Positions 7,562 through 16,160 of a stretch of 63,670 nucleotides of DNA are shown piece by piece. Within the stretch, counting starts at the first letter, position 1, and each line of letters begins with the position of its first letter. Where the stretch lies: positions 1-63,670 of IMG/VR virus record IMGVR_UViG_3300046542_000142; one strand, written 5' to 3'. The notes below the pieces were generated by a model that worked only from the letters and a program-made list of their open reading frames with translations, searched no databases and had not been told where the DNA came from. The position numbers and the translations under genes are program-made. This DNA comes from a virus.

Positions 7562-7891
7562 TTACTTGATGTTAACCGCTTGCTCGATGTATTGCATACG
7601 GAGTTCAATCCGCTCAAGCGTTGACGCGATCTTACCGTTAGCCTCGTCCGTCTTCGTAAGATGTTCCATCAAGCGTTCTTCTCGCGCCTGGGCTTCCGCT
7701 TTATTCGCGTCAACGAAGTCCATGAGCTTCTGTTCGCGCTTAACCGCGTCGTCCCTACTCGCGCTAATCTGCGCCTGCTGTGCGCGTAACATCAGCCATA
7801 TGAGCACGCCGATTACGAGGACGGCCAGCGGCATCCATAACCCCTCGCGCATAAGCTCGATAGCCGTCGTAAATATTCCGGTTGCTTCCAC
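7562..7891 (-). CDS. BhlA/UviB-like holin
   Basis: A 109-residue protein with one N-terminal transmembrane helix (MPLAVLVIGVLIWLML, about residues 20-36) followed by a charged coiled coil rich in Lys, Glu and Gln (REQKLMDFVDANKAEAQARE). This is the layout of BhlA and UviB holin-like proteins. It starts at GTG, overlaps the stop of the upstream HhH gene (TAGTG) and precedes the endolysin. With the phiLC3-type holin it gives the cassette two candidate holins; one may be an antiholin. Confidence 0.8.
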   Translation of the reverse strand: MEATGIFTTAIELMREGLWMPLAVLVIGVLIWLMLRAQQAQISASRDDAVKREQKLMDFVDANKAEAQAREERLMEHLTKTDEANGKIASTLERIELRMQYIEQAVNIK

Positions 7892-8253
7892 TATTCCGCT
7901 ACCACCTTTCCGCTAATACTTGCGATGATTCCCGGCCCTATCCCGTCGACGCGCCCGAGCTCGTATACGTCAGCGTACGGCCGCCCCGCGATTATTCGAT
8001 CCGCCAGTACTTCGCCAATGTCCGGTAGCGCTACGAGAGCCTCACGGCTGCAGCGGTTAATGTTCGGCAGTCCCGACGTATACGCAACCGCCTTAACCGC
8101 TTGTATCGGCGGGCTATTAACGTTGATTGTATTCGTATTGGTATTCGTAGGGGACGGCGCTGTTAACGCTGATATTGCGGCGAATACGCTGAGCCCGAAC
8201 GTGACTACGATTGCTACTACGATTAAGATGCGGTAGAGCTGCGCCTTGTGCAA
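7891..8253 (-). CDS. Membrane-anchored helix-hairpin-helix protein (ComEA-like)
   Basis: This 120-residue protein has an N-terminal transmembrane anchor (ILIVVAIVVTFGLSVFAAIS, residues 9-28) and a Thr/Asn-rich linker. A ComEA-type double helix-hairpin-helix follows at about 63-115 (LPNINRCSREALVALPDIG, RVDGIGPGIIASISGKV). ComEA anchors bind double-stranded DNA outside the membrane during transformation. A membrane-tethered DNA-binding protein in a phage lysis cassette is unusual. It starts with TTG preceded by AAGGGAAGTGAG. Possible roles include handling DNA at the envelope during entry or exit; this is inference. Confidence 0.75.
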   Translation of the reverse strand: MHKAQLYRILIVVAIVVTFGLSVFAAISALTAPSPTNTNTNTINVNSPPIQAVKAVAYTSGLPNINRCSREALVALPDIGEVLADRIIAGRPYADVYELGRVDGIGPGIIASISGKVVAE

Positions 8254-8284
8254 AAGCTCACTTCCCTTGCGCTTATATTTACGC

Positions 8285-8357
8285 TATACTAACGCTAAGC
8301 CGCGCAACCTTGCGCTCGCGGCCGGGGAACGTGCGAAGGCATCGCCGTTCCTTTTTT
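8285..8357 (+). ncRNA. Candidate rightward small RNA with intrinsic terminator
   Basis: On the plus strand, against the direction of all nearby genes, two stable hairpins follow each other: GCCGCG/CGCGGC (8299-8322) and GGAACG/CGTTCC (8326-8351, extended by an inner GCG/CGC). They are followed directly by TTTTTT. A TATACT box at 8285-8290, with a poor -35 (TTCCCT), could start a transcript of about 60 bases. No rightward gene ends here, so the terminator needs another explanation. Not expression-proven. Confidence 0.4.
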
Positions 8358-8376
8358 GCGTTGTACGTGCGCTTGT

Positions 8377-8556
8377 TTATTCGGTCGCTGGCGTGAGGCC
8401 CGCGAGTGCTACGCCGATCTCTTCGTCAAGGCTGCGTAATACAGCTTCTCGTTGGCCGGGCGCGATTGATCCGAGGACTGCGCTGATTGCTGCGGCGAGT
8501 TCAGCGGCTGGATTCGCGAGGTCGACCGTTAGTTCGAGTAATGCGCGTGCTTTCAT
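8377..8556 (-). CDS. Hypothetical small protein (59 aa)
   Basis: A 59-residue Ala/Leu-rich acidic protein beginning MKARALLELTVDLANPAAEL, probably all-helical. It starts at ATG 8556 preceded by AAAGGAG and sits between the tail-tip gene terminator and the lysis genes. Small Ala-rich proteins at this position, downstream of tail genes, are common in Gram-positive phages. Family not recognised. Confidence 0.75.
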   Translation of the reverse strand: MKARALLELTVDLANPAAELAAAISAVLGSIAPGQREAVLRSLDEEIGVALAGLTPATE

Positions 8557-8574
8557 TTATAACGTCTCCTTTAC

Positions 8575-8606
8575 GTAAAAAGAGCCCCGCTATGTATGCG
8601 AGACTC
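8575..8606 (-). terminator. Intrinsic terminator after the tail endopeptidase gene
   Basis: On the minus strand GAGTCTCGC pairs with GCGGGGCTC (9 bp including G-U pairs) and is followed by TTTTTAC. The U-tract runs almost into the ribosome binding site of the next gene. Confidence 0.8.
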
Positions 8607-8615
8607 ATTCGTTTG

Positions 8616-10736
8616 TTACGCCGGTATGTTTACGATAGCGAGTTGCGCGCCAGTCATACTGAATAGCTTGAGATTACGCGTAGTCGGATCGAACGTCATG
8701 TTCGTAGCTGCGCCTGACCGATCGGCCTTCGCACTTAGCGCGGACGATAACGACGCAACATCGGTAGCCAGCGAGTCCAGCGCGGGTAAGTTAACTACGT
8801 TGACGTAGTTGAAATCGAATGTACTCACGCCGTCCCGGACCGCGATTAGCGACGTAGGATGGTCGATGTCCCCACCGAGTACGACCGTTGAGCCTCCAAT
8901 AGAAAGTACGCTATCCGCCGCGATGCTGAAACCTCCGCCGTTCTGTCCGGATATACCGCCGCCGAATGAGCCGTCCGGGCCGTAATAGCGCATCTCCTGG
9001 ATGCCGAAGTCATCGTCCGTCTCGATCGATATCCGCCGCGTTCCCGTGCTGTCAAACGAGCGTAGGCCGTCCGGATCGAGTATAATGCGCCGGGTTGACG
9101 TAGCCGTCCGTATAGTCGATCCGATAATCTCCGTCCCCGTAATCGTTCCGGCGGTAATATCCGAATAGACCATCGTAGAGTTTTCGATTGCGCCGGTTAA
9201 CGTAATCGAACGCGCTACGACGTCGCCGTTCATATATACGCGGAAAGGCGCAGAGCTAAAGTCCGCATGGCCCGCCGCGATACCGTTCGGATTTATCTGC
9301 GTGACGTTGTTTCCGCTGCCAATTAGCATAGACACGAAGCTTCCGAGTTCACCCGCGATAACTTCCGCCGCGATCTTACCCGCTGTAATCGCTGTCCGTG
9401 CGGTTGCTCCGCCGTCCGTCGTAATGATGATACCGTTTGACGTTAGTATAACTTGATCGTTCGCGTCCGCCGTTGACTGCAATACGATTCCGCGCGTATC
9501 GTATTTAACCTCCGTTTTACTCTCGTTGATCTCAATAACCGCCAGCCGCGCGAACTCTTCGAATACTTCCGCTCGGATTCTCCCGCCACTAAACACGTTC
9601 TCGATCGCGCGCCGTCCCGCCTCCAGGTCCGCTATGATCTGCGTATAATCGCGCCGCATAACGTTAGCGACCGTGAGTGACGTGTGCTTATCGGGCGCAT
9701 ACGGATACTCCGTCATTTCCGTAATCCGGGCGGTGATATTCGTGAGGCCGAGCGCTGGGTCAACGAGCGTAACGGTATCGCCGAGGCCGGGGCGCGCTTC
9801 CTGCGTGTCGATCTTGAATAAGTCCACCGCCGATACGCTAACTTCAAGCGCCGGTACCTCACGTTCGGCTAAACGGGTTCTCGCGGCTGCTACGAGCTTT
9901 ACCGGATCGGTTACGTCCTGCTCCGTAAGTAAATCGTCGTAAAACGGAACGGTATCGGAGGCCCAGGCGGCGGCGAACGGTGATACGAGGTAATTGACGG
10001 TCAGCAGTCCGCCGGAGATAGCGCCGGGGTTAGCCGCGAGTAGCCGCGTCTGTTCCTCCGCCGTAAGTATCGACGCAGGCTGACCGATCCATGTGCGCGA
10101 GTCCTTCATCTCCGCATAGAGGCGCGTACACAATGATGTCGCGCTGTCCGAAAATGACGCCGTAAGCAAGTTGCGCGTAATCTGGATGCGGTAATCTGAC
10201 GCGGCGTTACCGATTTTCTTGCGCAGATGGATGACGAAATTATCCGGCTCAACCTCCGCGCCGTACGTGTCGATTACCGCGTTCAGCGCTTCGAGGCAAT
10301 TGCCGCCGCCGAACCCTTTTACATCCGCGAGATCAAACGTGTCGTCTACGGAGATAGAGAAGACGCCGCCGGTAGCCGCAGCGATTAGCGCCGTTAACTC
10401 CGTGATGTGCTTGCCGTAGCCCTCCGCGATATATGAGGCGTACGGGAACTTATAGTCCGCGAGTTTGAACATAACGTGTGAGCACGATATCTGCGCGGTT
10501 AGCTTGCGGTCGTCGCGGTTGCGCTGGCGGCTGTTTATAACGTAGTACTGGCCGCGCTCATCCATTACGTGACCTTTCAGCGGTAACTTATCCGTAAAGT
10601 CAGCGCTAGACATCGGGACGTTAAATGTCAGCGTATGGTCCGCGTTGATTCGGCGGACTCGCGTAATATCGTAAGCGTCACGTAGGATGCCGATGCGCTT
10701 GCGGAAACGGTCGTACGATTGTAATGCGTCTATCAA
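8616..10736 (-). CDS. Tail-tip / prophage endopeptidase-like tail protein (Tal)
   Basis: A 706-residue baseplate hub-like protein. The N-terminal ~370 residues (IDALQSYDRFRKRIGILRDA; LPLKGHVMDERGQYYVI; GDTVTLVDPALGLTNITARI) fit the Tal / phage endopeptidase-tail family, equivalent to gp27-type hubs. A helical linker (LEAGRRAIENVF) leads to a beta-rich fibre-like C-terminal part with repeated TSNGIIITTDG- and RIILDPDGLRS-type blades. It starts TTG with GGAGG 7 bases upstream. It lies next to a Dit-like gene and ends at a terminator. It probably forms the tail tip that contacts the wall. Confidence 0.85.
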   Translation of the reverse strand: MIDALQSYDRFRKRIGILRDAYDITRVRRINADHTLTFNVPMSSADFTDKLPLKGHVMDERGQYYVINSRQRNRDDRKLTAQISCSHVMFKLADYKFPYASYIAEGYGKHITELTALIAAATGGVFSISVDDTFDLADVKGFGGGNCLEALNAVIDTYGAEVEPDNFVIHLRKKIGNAASDYRIQITRNLLTASFSDSATSLCTRLYAEMKDSRTWIGQPASILTAEEQTRLLAANPGAISGGLLTVNYLVSPFAAAWASDTVPFYDDLLTEQDVTDPVKLVAAARTRLAEREVPALEVSVSAVDLFKIDTQEARPGLGDTVTLVDPALGLTNITARITEMTEYPYAPDKHTSLTVANVMRRDYTQIIADLEAGRRAIENVFSGGRIRAEVFEEFARLAVIEINESKTEVKYDTRGIVLQSTADANDQVILTSNGIIITTDGGATARTAITAGKIAAEVIAGELGSFVSMLIGSGNNVTQINPNGIAAGHADFSSAPFRVYMNGDVVARSITLTGAIENSTMVYSDITAGTITGTEIIGSTIRTATSTRRIILDPDGLRSFDSTGTRRISIETDDDFGIQEMRYYGPDGSFGGGISGQNGGGFSIAADSVLSIGGSTVVLGGDIDHPTSLIAVRDGVSTFDFNYVNVVNLPALDSLATDVASLSSALSAKADRSGAATNMTFDPTTRNLKLFSMTGAQLAIVNIPA

Positions 10737-10753
10737 GGCCGCGCCTCCTTTCG

Positions 10754-11275
10754 TTAATATAGATAGCGGTCACGATGCGTAATGCGCGTCAGGATTTCGC
10801 GGGCAGCTTCGTTATCCGCGTATGTTACCGTATTGAGTCCGAGGCCCAATTCGAAGAAGTCTCCGTCAAGCAAGTGGATCGCGTTGACTCCGTTTAGCTT
10901 GATCGTCTGGCGCTTAACGTCAATAACGAGTTTATCGCCCGGATCGAAATCGCCGGTAAACGTAAGCGCATCGACGTGCATATAGCGGACGTGTGCGGTT
11001 AGCTGCGTTGACGAAGCGAAGCCCGCCGCGTGAAGGCGTTCGCGAAGCATCTGCGTGAGTAATTCCGTAGCGCTCGCGAATGTAGCTGCCGCCGGGATGT
11101 CGCGCGTGGGCGCTCCGTTAAATTCCGTGGCGGATTCGTAAGCGAGGCCGACCGCGAAGTCAGCGTTTAGGCGCGCGGATACGTCCGTCGTTGAGGCAAT
11201 CGTAACGTTAAAGAACGTCTGGATAACGTAGGGGCGATTGAAGGGCGCGCGGTTGAATGCGCTGTGAAACGACAT
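10754..11275 (-). CDS. Tail-tip protein with Dit C-terminal-like domain
   Basis: A 173-residue protein. Its second half (FDPGDKLVIDVKRQTIKLNG, then HLLDGDFFELGLGLNTVTYA) has the pattern of the C-terminal domain of distal tail proteins, in which a metre of GD.L.ID...+.V..NG is followed by a loop and a beta-strand pair. AAAGGAG precedes ATG 11275. It sits between the endopeptidase-tail gene and the acquired O-antigen ligase-like gene. It probably bridges hub and spike; the exact place in the baseplate is inferred. Confidence 0.65.
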   Translation of the reverse strand: MSFHSAFNRAPFNRPYVIQTFFNVTIASTTDVSARLNADFAVGLAYESATEFNGAPTRDIPAAATFASATELLTQMLRERLHAAGFASSTQLTAHVRYMHVDALTFTGDFDPGDKLVIDVKRQTIKLNGVNAIHLLDGDFFELGLGLNTVTYADNEAAREILTRITHRDRYLY

Positions 11276-11305
11276 AGGCGTGCGTCTCCTTTCTAACGTA
11301 GAATA

Positions 11306-11329
11306 GCCCCCGCGTGTGACTGCGGAGGC
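11306..11329 (-). terminator. Intrinsic terminator after the O-antigen ligase-like gene
   Basis: On the minus strand GCCTCCGC and GCGGGGGC form an 8-bp stem (one G-U) with an 8-base loop, followed by TATTCT. It closes the acquired cassette. Confidence 0.65.
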
Positions 11330-11377
11330 GCGTACGTTGAGGCTGCGTGTTAGTGCGCAGTTTGGTCCAACTTATTA

Positions 11378-12679
11378 TTACGTCTGTACTACTAAATTCG
11401 CTCGTTTGTAATTGTTGATGGTCATTATCGCAAATCCAAACATAATCCACATCGGAAGGAAATAAACAGTAGAACTCGTGCTTATGGCTCCAATTAAGAA
11501 TCCGCACATTGATAGGCACGTAGCTGAGGCAAAATACTTTAAGGTAGAGTCTTTAGAATTTCGTGCAATTTTCAACAAATTAAACAGTATTCTTAAGTAC
11601 CATAATACGAATGTAATAAAGAATACTGCACCGGCTTCTACTAAGACCTCTATCCAAAAATTATGCATCGGCACAGCGCCGACATATCCTCTAACATCTA
11701 CTCCCCCCAAAGCCTTCGATGCTCCGCCACCAATACCTAAGCCGTGGCTTTCTTTCAACTCAGACATTCCACGCTTAATAAGCGTTTGTCTTGTTCCGAT
11801 TGAGTCTAGTGTTATTTCGTTGGAAGTAAGGTACGTTTTCAATGCTTGGAAGCTATCAACTATATTCTTTACATTTTCATTGTTCGTGTTTGAGATACTG
11901 GGCCAAAGAAGCGCCACAAGTAGGATTCCAATCGCTGGTATAATTGTTCCCCAAATGGCTGCGCGCTTTCCGTTCAATAAATACAGGTACACGAACATTA
12001 AAAAACAAATCGCAAGTATGTTCCCCCTTGATCCAGCAGCTAATACAAGCACGATAACAGAAATTGCCCCTGCATAATTTACTATTTTCCTCTTATGCAG
12101 TAAGAAGAACGGAAGGATCATTGTCATTGTGGTCGCCAGGTTGTTCGGGTTCCACTGGAATCCTGTAGGCATCGAAGTAGAATTGCGGTTTATCGCAAAG
12201 TCTACGTCTGCTAAACTTCGGCCAAACATGCTCAAATAGTTTGAATAGGGAGACACCGGAAGCCTGAATGGTGTGAATACTTCAAGCAAACTTAAGCATA
12301 TCTCAATCACAAAGAATACTCCTAGAATCTTAAATGCTTTTCGTAGACTATCAATTCCATCTCCGAATCTTGCCATTGTAGTTGTGATTACTAAACCTAA
12401 AAAGATGTAAAACACATACACAGCTGAGCTTTCGGGATTCTTGGACCATACAATGCTCAACGCATACCAAAAAATCATCCAATACAAGAATAAGTGAAGT
12501 CTTGTCGGATGCTGATTAATTTTGATCTTGAAATTATTCTTTAAGACGAGTAGAAAATCAAACCCGAAAAGTATTGCTACTGCAATGTGGAATAGATAGA
12601 GTTTTGAGTAGCTTACTGCGCATCCAATCACTGCGGAAGCCAACAAAAAACTTATAATATGATCTTTCTTGAGTACCAT
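11378..12679 (-). CDS. O-antigen ligase / Wzy-like polysaccharide polymerase family membrane protein
   Basis: About 433 residues with roughly ten to twelve transmembrane helices. A large extracytoplasmic loop near residues 270-345 contains IGTRQTLIKRGMSEL and SHGLGIGGGASKALGG, followed by MHNFWIEVLVEAGAVFF; the G.G.....H..W.E.L.E.G signature is that of the Wzy_C/O-antigen ligase superfamily. Members polymerise or transfer undecaprenyl-linked glycans at the outer membrane face. The gene is much AT-richer than its neighbours and stands inside the tail module. I prefer ATG 12679 (AAGGG 11 bases upstream); GTG 12691 is an alternative. Upstream is an AT-rich stretch with a TATAAT box, so it may have its own promoter (lysogenic conversion). 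Phage role inferred. Confidence 0.85.
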   Translation of the reverse strand: MVLKKDHIISFLLASAVIGCAVSYSKLYLFHIAVAILFGFDFLLVLKNNFKIKINQHPTRLHLFLYWMIFWYALSIVWSKNPESSAVYVFYIFLGLVITTTMARFGDGIDSLRKAFKILGVFFVIEICLSLLEVFTPFRLPVSPYSNYLSMFGRSLADVDFAINRNSTSMPTGFQWNPNNLATTMTMILPFFLLHKRKIVNYAGAISVIVLVLAAGSRGNILAICFLMFVYLYLLNGKRAAIWGTIIPAIGILLVALLWPSISNTNNENVKNIVDSFQALKTYLTSNEITLDSIGTRQTLIKRGMSELKESHGLGIGGGASKALGGVDVRGYVGAVPMHNFWIEVLVEAGAVFFITFVLWYLRILFNLLKIARNSKDSTLKYFASATCLSMCGFLIGAISTSSTVYFLPMWIMFGFAIMTINNYKRANLVVQT

Positions 12680-12772
12680 ATGCTTCTTCACCCTTCAATT
12701 TATGTAGAATTATGTAATTATATAACTCTCCATAGATTAGTGATGTGAAGTATATTACTGATTGGTTTAATT

Positions 12773-13045
12773 TTAGTTATCGATTGCCTCTGAAAATTCG
12801 GGCAGAAACTTCAAATATTCGTACCCTTGCCTATCCCACCTTAAGGAACCCTCCGACTCTTCAGGTTTAAAACTGTATTGACTTTGTGAAAATGGAGGCT
12901 TTCCGCTAAATCTAGCTTCTTCATTAAAATAGAAGTATACCGTCAACTGTAACTGCGATTCGTTGCCGGATACCTGCTCAATCTTAGCATATGCCGACTC
13001 AACAACAATTCCTGAGTCCTCTGTTTTACTTAGTACCAAAGCCAT
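12773..13045 (-). CDS. Small spike-associated protein (90 aa)
   Basis: A 90-residue protein, MALVLSKTEDSGIVVESAYA, mostly beta-strand by pattern with aromatic-rich LTVYFYFNEEARF. It is AT-rich like the flanking ligase and spike genes and directly follows the spike gene, with AAGGAGG ahead of its ATG. Short genes of this type often follow tail fibre genes in Gram-positive phages and may act as fibre accessory or chaperone. Role unproven. Confidence 0.65.
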   Translation of the reverse strand: MALVLSKTEDSGIVVESAYAKIEQVSGNESQLQLTVYFYFNEEARFSGKPPFSQSQYSFKPEESEGSLRWDRQGYEYLKFLPEFSEAIDN

Positions 13046-13060
13046 AGCAGAACCTCCTCC

Positions 13061-15109
13061 TTAAGTAAGCACCGTTCCAGCGGCGTCTCTCCAAGCCCCA
13101 GCGCCGTCCCACCAATACGGTTTTTTGGTTGTAGTATTAAACATGCACCTATCAGATTGGGCCAGCAAGTTTGTGCTGACGGCTAGAATTTGTGTTGTGG
13201 TCCCTGACCGGGCCACTACCGTGTTCGCTGTCCACCATGTAAACCCAGTCCAGTAGACAAACCTCACGTTGTCTTGCTCCCAGAAACGGAAACCGTCATT
13301 TATTCGTGTGTCCGCAATCCGATTTGAGGATAGTCCAACAACCTGTTCATTCTTCGGATTAATCCACACTGGTGAAGATGCCGTACAGGTAATTTCGTAG
13401 CCAAAGTCTGAATCGTAATACGTAAGATCAATTAGGCCTGTATCTCCTGAATCCTTTTTGAATTTATAGGTATTTGTCAGAAAACGTATTTTCGTTCGCT
13501 TATACAGCACTGAATCTGCATAGAGGAACGGACTCCATACCCCGCTAGTAAGTACAAAATCAACAATAATATCATCCTGCACAAAAGCATCTACTTTATT
13601 TATCCGGCCAACAGATTTGAACCCCTGGATGGTGTTGTTTCTGGATATAAAGGATGTTGCCTGAACGCCGTTATCTTCATCTCCGCGAAGCATGTAGTAA
13701 CATGGATTTTTAAGCGAATCGCCTACTACACTTGAAATAAATGTATTGCCTTCCGAAACTAATTCTTTATAATTCCGACCTCGGATACCTATCGCAAATT
13801 CACCTTTAATCTTGAAGTAATTGTCCTTCAAAATTATTTTTTCAAAGAAATACGCTGACGGCGCTGGGTCTGGATCAATTCTGACTCCAACCTTCAGGCA
13901 GTCTATGAACGTATTACGATAAGCCTCAACAACCCCACCATTGATGTAATTAACTGTGAGCAGCATACCTCCTGCCCCGCCAATTACCGTATTGTCAGAG
14001 AATTCTATGAATGATCCGCCAATAGACTTGAGGGCATACTCAAATCCACTGACCATTTCAGCGTCAGTAGCATATGTTTTCATAACTATTGAATTGCTTC
14101 GAACAAATACGCGTGCACTATTTATAACTGCACCATTAACATTATGGTTTGATATATAAATGGCATGACGATCAATCCAAGCTTGCTCTTCAGAGGGCTT
14201 CTCTGATCCGATGATGTTGCTTTCCACAAACACGTTATTCGATTCATTAATAACAAAGCCATACCCGTAAACACCAGCGCTTTGTGCGGCAGCAGCCATC
14301 TGCTGGTACATACCTTCCACGAGATTATGATCAACCCACACATCTTCACAGGTATCTAGCCCAACCGCAGCGGAAGCATGTCGAAATGTACATCTTGAGA
14401 TAGTGAGATTGGTGACGTTATATAACTGCAGGCATACTCTCACATGATCATCACCGGGGACCTTGCCAGCATCAAATTCTAAACCATATATACCAATATT
14501 TTTATAGGTTCCAGCGCCATCAGCTTTTACCATTTCAGTTAAGCCTGATCCTTTGATTGTCACTTTACCGTTAGCGAACAGGGTAACGTTGCTTTTGAGT
14601 GAAATTGTGGACAACGCAGTATAGTCAGCATCCAATTTCGGAAACAGTACAATACCGCCCCCGATGCTATTTGCGTAGTTGATAGCTCTATTGATACGTG
14701 GCGCATCACTAGACTCGGGGACTATGGCCGGAAACGACTCCACGTTAATCGCTATATCCGCCATCTGTTCACTAACGCTCACTAATTCCGCACTATGATC
14801 CGCTACATTCTCGCGCAACGCATCTGCATCGTATGCCGTAAAATACCGCGCCACTCCTACGCCAACGCCCCACGCCTTCGCCGTAGTCCCGCTGAATCCG
14901 CGTGTAACTCCCGTTAAGTCATTGCCGATCTTTCCCGTATATTTTATCGTCTCCGCGCTCTCATCTACGCCAATCGTCGCAATATTCGGAGCGTCCGGCA
15001 ATTTCGACGCATCCAATACGGAGACGGTCGTTGCTATGTCCGTTAGTGCTGCGGTTAATTCCGTTGCTGGCGAATTCGCAACCGCCGGAAACATTTCTAC
15101 CTGCGCCAT
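13061..15109 (-). CDS. Tail spike with right-handed beta-helix (depolymerase-like)
   Basis: A 682-residue spike. Residues 1-125 (MAQVEMFPAVANSPATELTA; IKYTGKIGNDLTGVTRGFSG) form a particle-attachment region with GC-rich codon use. Residues about 135-500 start with INRAINYANSIGGGIVLFPK and continue with repeated NVTLF.NG, VTNLTISRCTF and GFVINESNNVFVESNI-type coils of a pectate-lyase-like beta-helix. Two short Trp-rich repeats (FRFWEQDNVRFVYWTGFTWW; KPYWWDGAGAWRDAAGT) end the protein. Beta-helix spikes bind, and often cleave, surface polysaccharide. Base composition changes sharply near 14750, so the receptor-binding part was probably exchanged together with the two AT-rich genes downstream. 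Confidence 0.85.
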   Translation of the reverse strand: MAQVEMFPAVANSPATELTAALTDIATTVSVLDASKLPDAPNIATIGVDESAETIKYTGKIGNDLTGVTRGFSGTTAKAWGVGVGVARYFTAYDADALRENVADHSAELVSVSEQMADIAINVESFPAIVPESSDAPRINRAINYANSIGGGIVLFPKLDADYTALSTISLKSNVTLFANGKVTIKGSGLTEMVKADGAGTYKNIGIYGLEFDAGKVPGDDHVRVCLQLYNVTNLTISRCTFRHASAAVGLDTCEDVWVDHNLVEGMYQQMAAAAQSAGVYGYGFVINESNNVFVESNIIGSEKPSEEQAWIDRHAIYISNHNVNGAVINSARVFVRSNSIVMKTYATDAEMVSGFEYALKSIGGSFIEFSDNTVIGGAGGMLLTVNYINGGVVEAYRNTFIDCLKVGVRIDPDPAPSAYFFEKIILKDNYFKIKGEFAIGIRGRNYKELVSEGNTFISSVVGDSLKNPCYYMLRGDEDNGVQATSFISRNNTIQGFKSVGRINKVDAFVQDDIIVDFVLTSGVWSPFLYADSVLYKRTKIRFLTNTYKFKKDSGDTGLIDLTYYDSDFGYEITCTASSPVWINPKNEQVVGLSSNRIADTRINDGFRFWEQDNVRFVYWTGFTWWTANTVVARSGTTTQILAVSTNLLAQSDRCMFNTTTKKPYWWDGAGAWRDAAGTVLT

Positions 15110-15131
15110 CTATAAGACCCCTCTCTCGTAA

Positions 15132-15536
15132 TTACTGCGTAAATTTAACGGACGTACTCGATACCGCGAATCTCGGACGGTCGCCAACGAGGAGTGTGCG
15201 CGGATTATCGAGCGCCTTCGTCCACAAGAGATTGCCGCCGGTTGCTGCGCTTTTTAATCCGATATGCGTTACGAGGCCCCAATCCGCAGTAGCAACGGGG
15301 AATACGACCTCAGCGGTATTACTTACCGTTTGCTGGCCGCTTACGAGCGTAGGCGCTCCGAATGCTACCGCCTGACGCGCGTACGAGCCTCCGCTGACTT
15401 CCGTGCCAGTATCCGCCGCTGTAGGATCGGACGTGTATAGCGCGATATAAACCGTAGCCGGGCCAGTGTACGCCGTATTGCGCAGAGCCGCGTTAAGTAG
15501 GATAGCGCTGAGATAATTCGAAATTTGCATCGCCAT
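15132..15536 (-). CDS. Tail fibre-type structural protein (134 aa)
   Basis: MAMQISNYLSAILLNAALRN, followed by PATVYIALYTSDPTAADTGT and a beta-rich remainder (SYARQAVAFGAPTLVSGQQ). This is a common Gram-positive phage structural family annotated as tail fibre or tail protein. It lies between Dit and the spike, followed by the spike after 22 bases. It is probably a small baseplate or spike-anchoring component. Confidence 0.75.
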   Translation of the reverse strand: MAMQISNYLSAILLNAALRNTAYTGPATVYIALYTSDPTAADTGTEVSGGSYARQAVAFGAPTLVSGQQTVSNTAEVVFPVATADWGLVTHIGLKSAATGGNLLWTKALDNPRTLLVGDRPRFAVSSTSVKFTQ

Positions 15537-15565
15537 TTATTTGTTCTCCTCCGTTAGATCAACGC

Positions 15566-15595
15566 AAAAAGGCTCCGGCCATATTGACCGAAACC
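15566..15595 (-). terminator. Intrinsic terminator downstream of Dit
   Basis: On the minus strand GGTTTCGGTC pairs with GGCCGGAGCC (10 bp with G-U pairs), followed by TTTTT. Confidence 0.75.
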
Positions 15596-15611
15596 TTCGC
15601 GCTGTCTTCGT

Positions 15612-16160
15612 TTATTGGTATTCGTATTCGTTCGTAATCGTAAATCCGTGAACGGTCGTTACTCCGTTGTTGGACATCGTAATCACCGGCCGCGCCCGTA
15701 CATCCGCTTCCGATTCGATCTCGACCGCCGTCGGACTCGCGGTTATCGTAAACTCCGTTATGACTTCCGGACCGACCGGCCACGGGTCATTCATACGCAG
15801 GTTAACGTCGATTAAGCGGCTGCCTGTCGCGCCGAGTTCGAGCGTTCCGGCGTATATCGCAACGTAGTACTTGCCGGGCATATCCGCGAACTCTAGCGTA
15901 ATCTCACCGCGTTTAGCGTTGAATGTCCGCGCTAAGTACGCCAACGTCCGGTGATACTCCGCAGCGCTCGACGTAATCTCGAACGTGAGGCCAATCGGGC
16001 GCGCTCCGTAAGATGCGCCGAAATCAACGACGCCGTCCGTGTTCGCGAGCTTAACGGTGTTGTCGTCCGTCTCCGGAAGGACCGGTATTCTGCGATCGTG
16101 TAGCGCGGCTCCATGTTCCGACAGCCATACGCCATTTACCGCAACGTTATACGTACTCAT
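15612..16160 (-). CDS. Distal tail protein (Dit), N-terminal domain type
   Basis: A 182-residue protein starting MSTYNVAVNGVWLSEHGAAL. It carries the signature elements of the Dit family: R.IPVLPETDDN, VDFGASYGARPIGLTFEIT, FNAKRGEITLEFADMPGKYY and RMNDPWP. Dit forms the hexameric ring joining tail tube to baseplate hub. Its ATG overlaps the tape measure stop (ATGA), as expected for the tmp-dit gene order. Confidence 0.88.
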   Translation of the reverse strand: MSTYNVAVNGVWLSEHGAALHDRRIPVLPETDDNTVKLANTDGVVDFGASYGARPIGLTFEITSSAAEYHRTLAYLARTFNAKRGEITLEFADMPGKYYVAIYAGTLELGATGSRLIDVNLRMNDPWPVGPEVITEFTITASPTAVEIESEADVRARPVITMSNNGVTTVHGFTITNEYEYQ

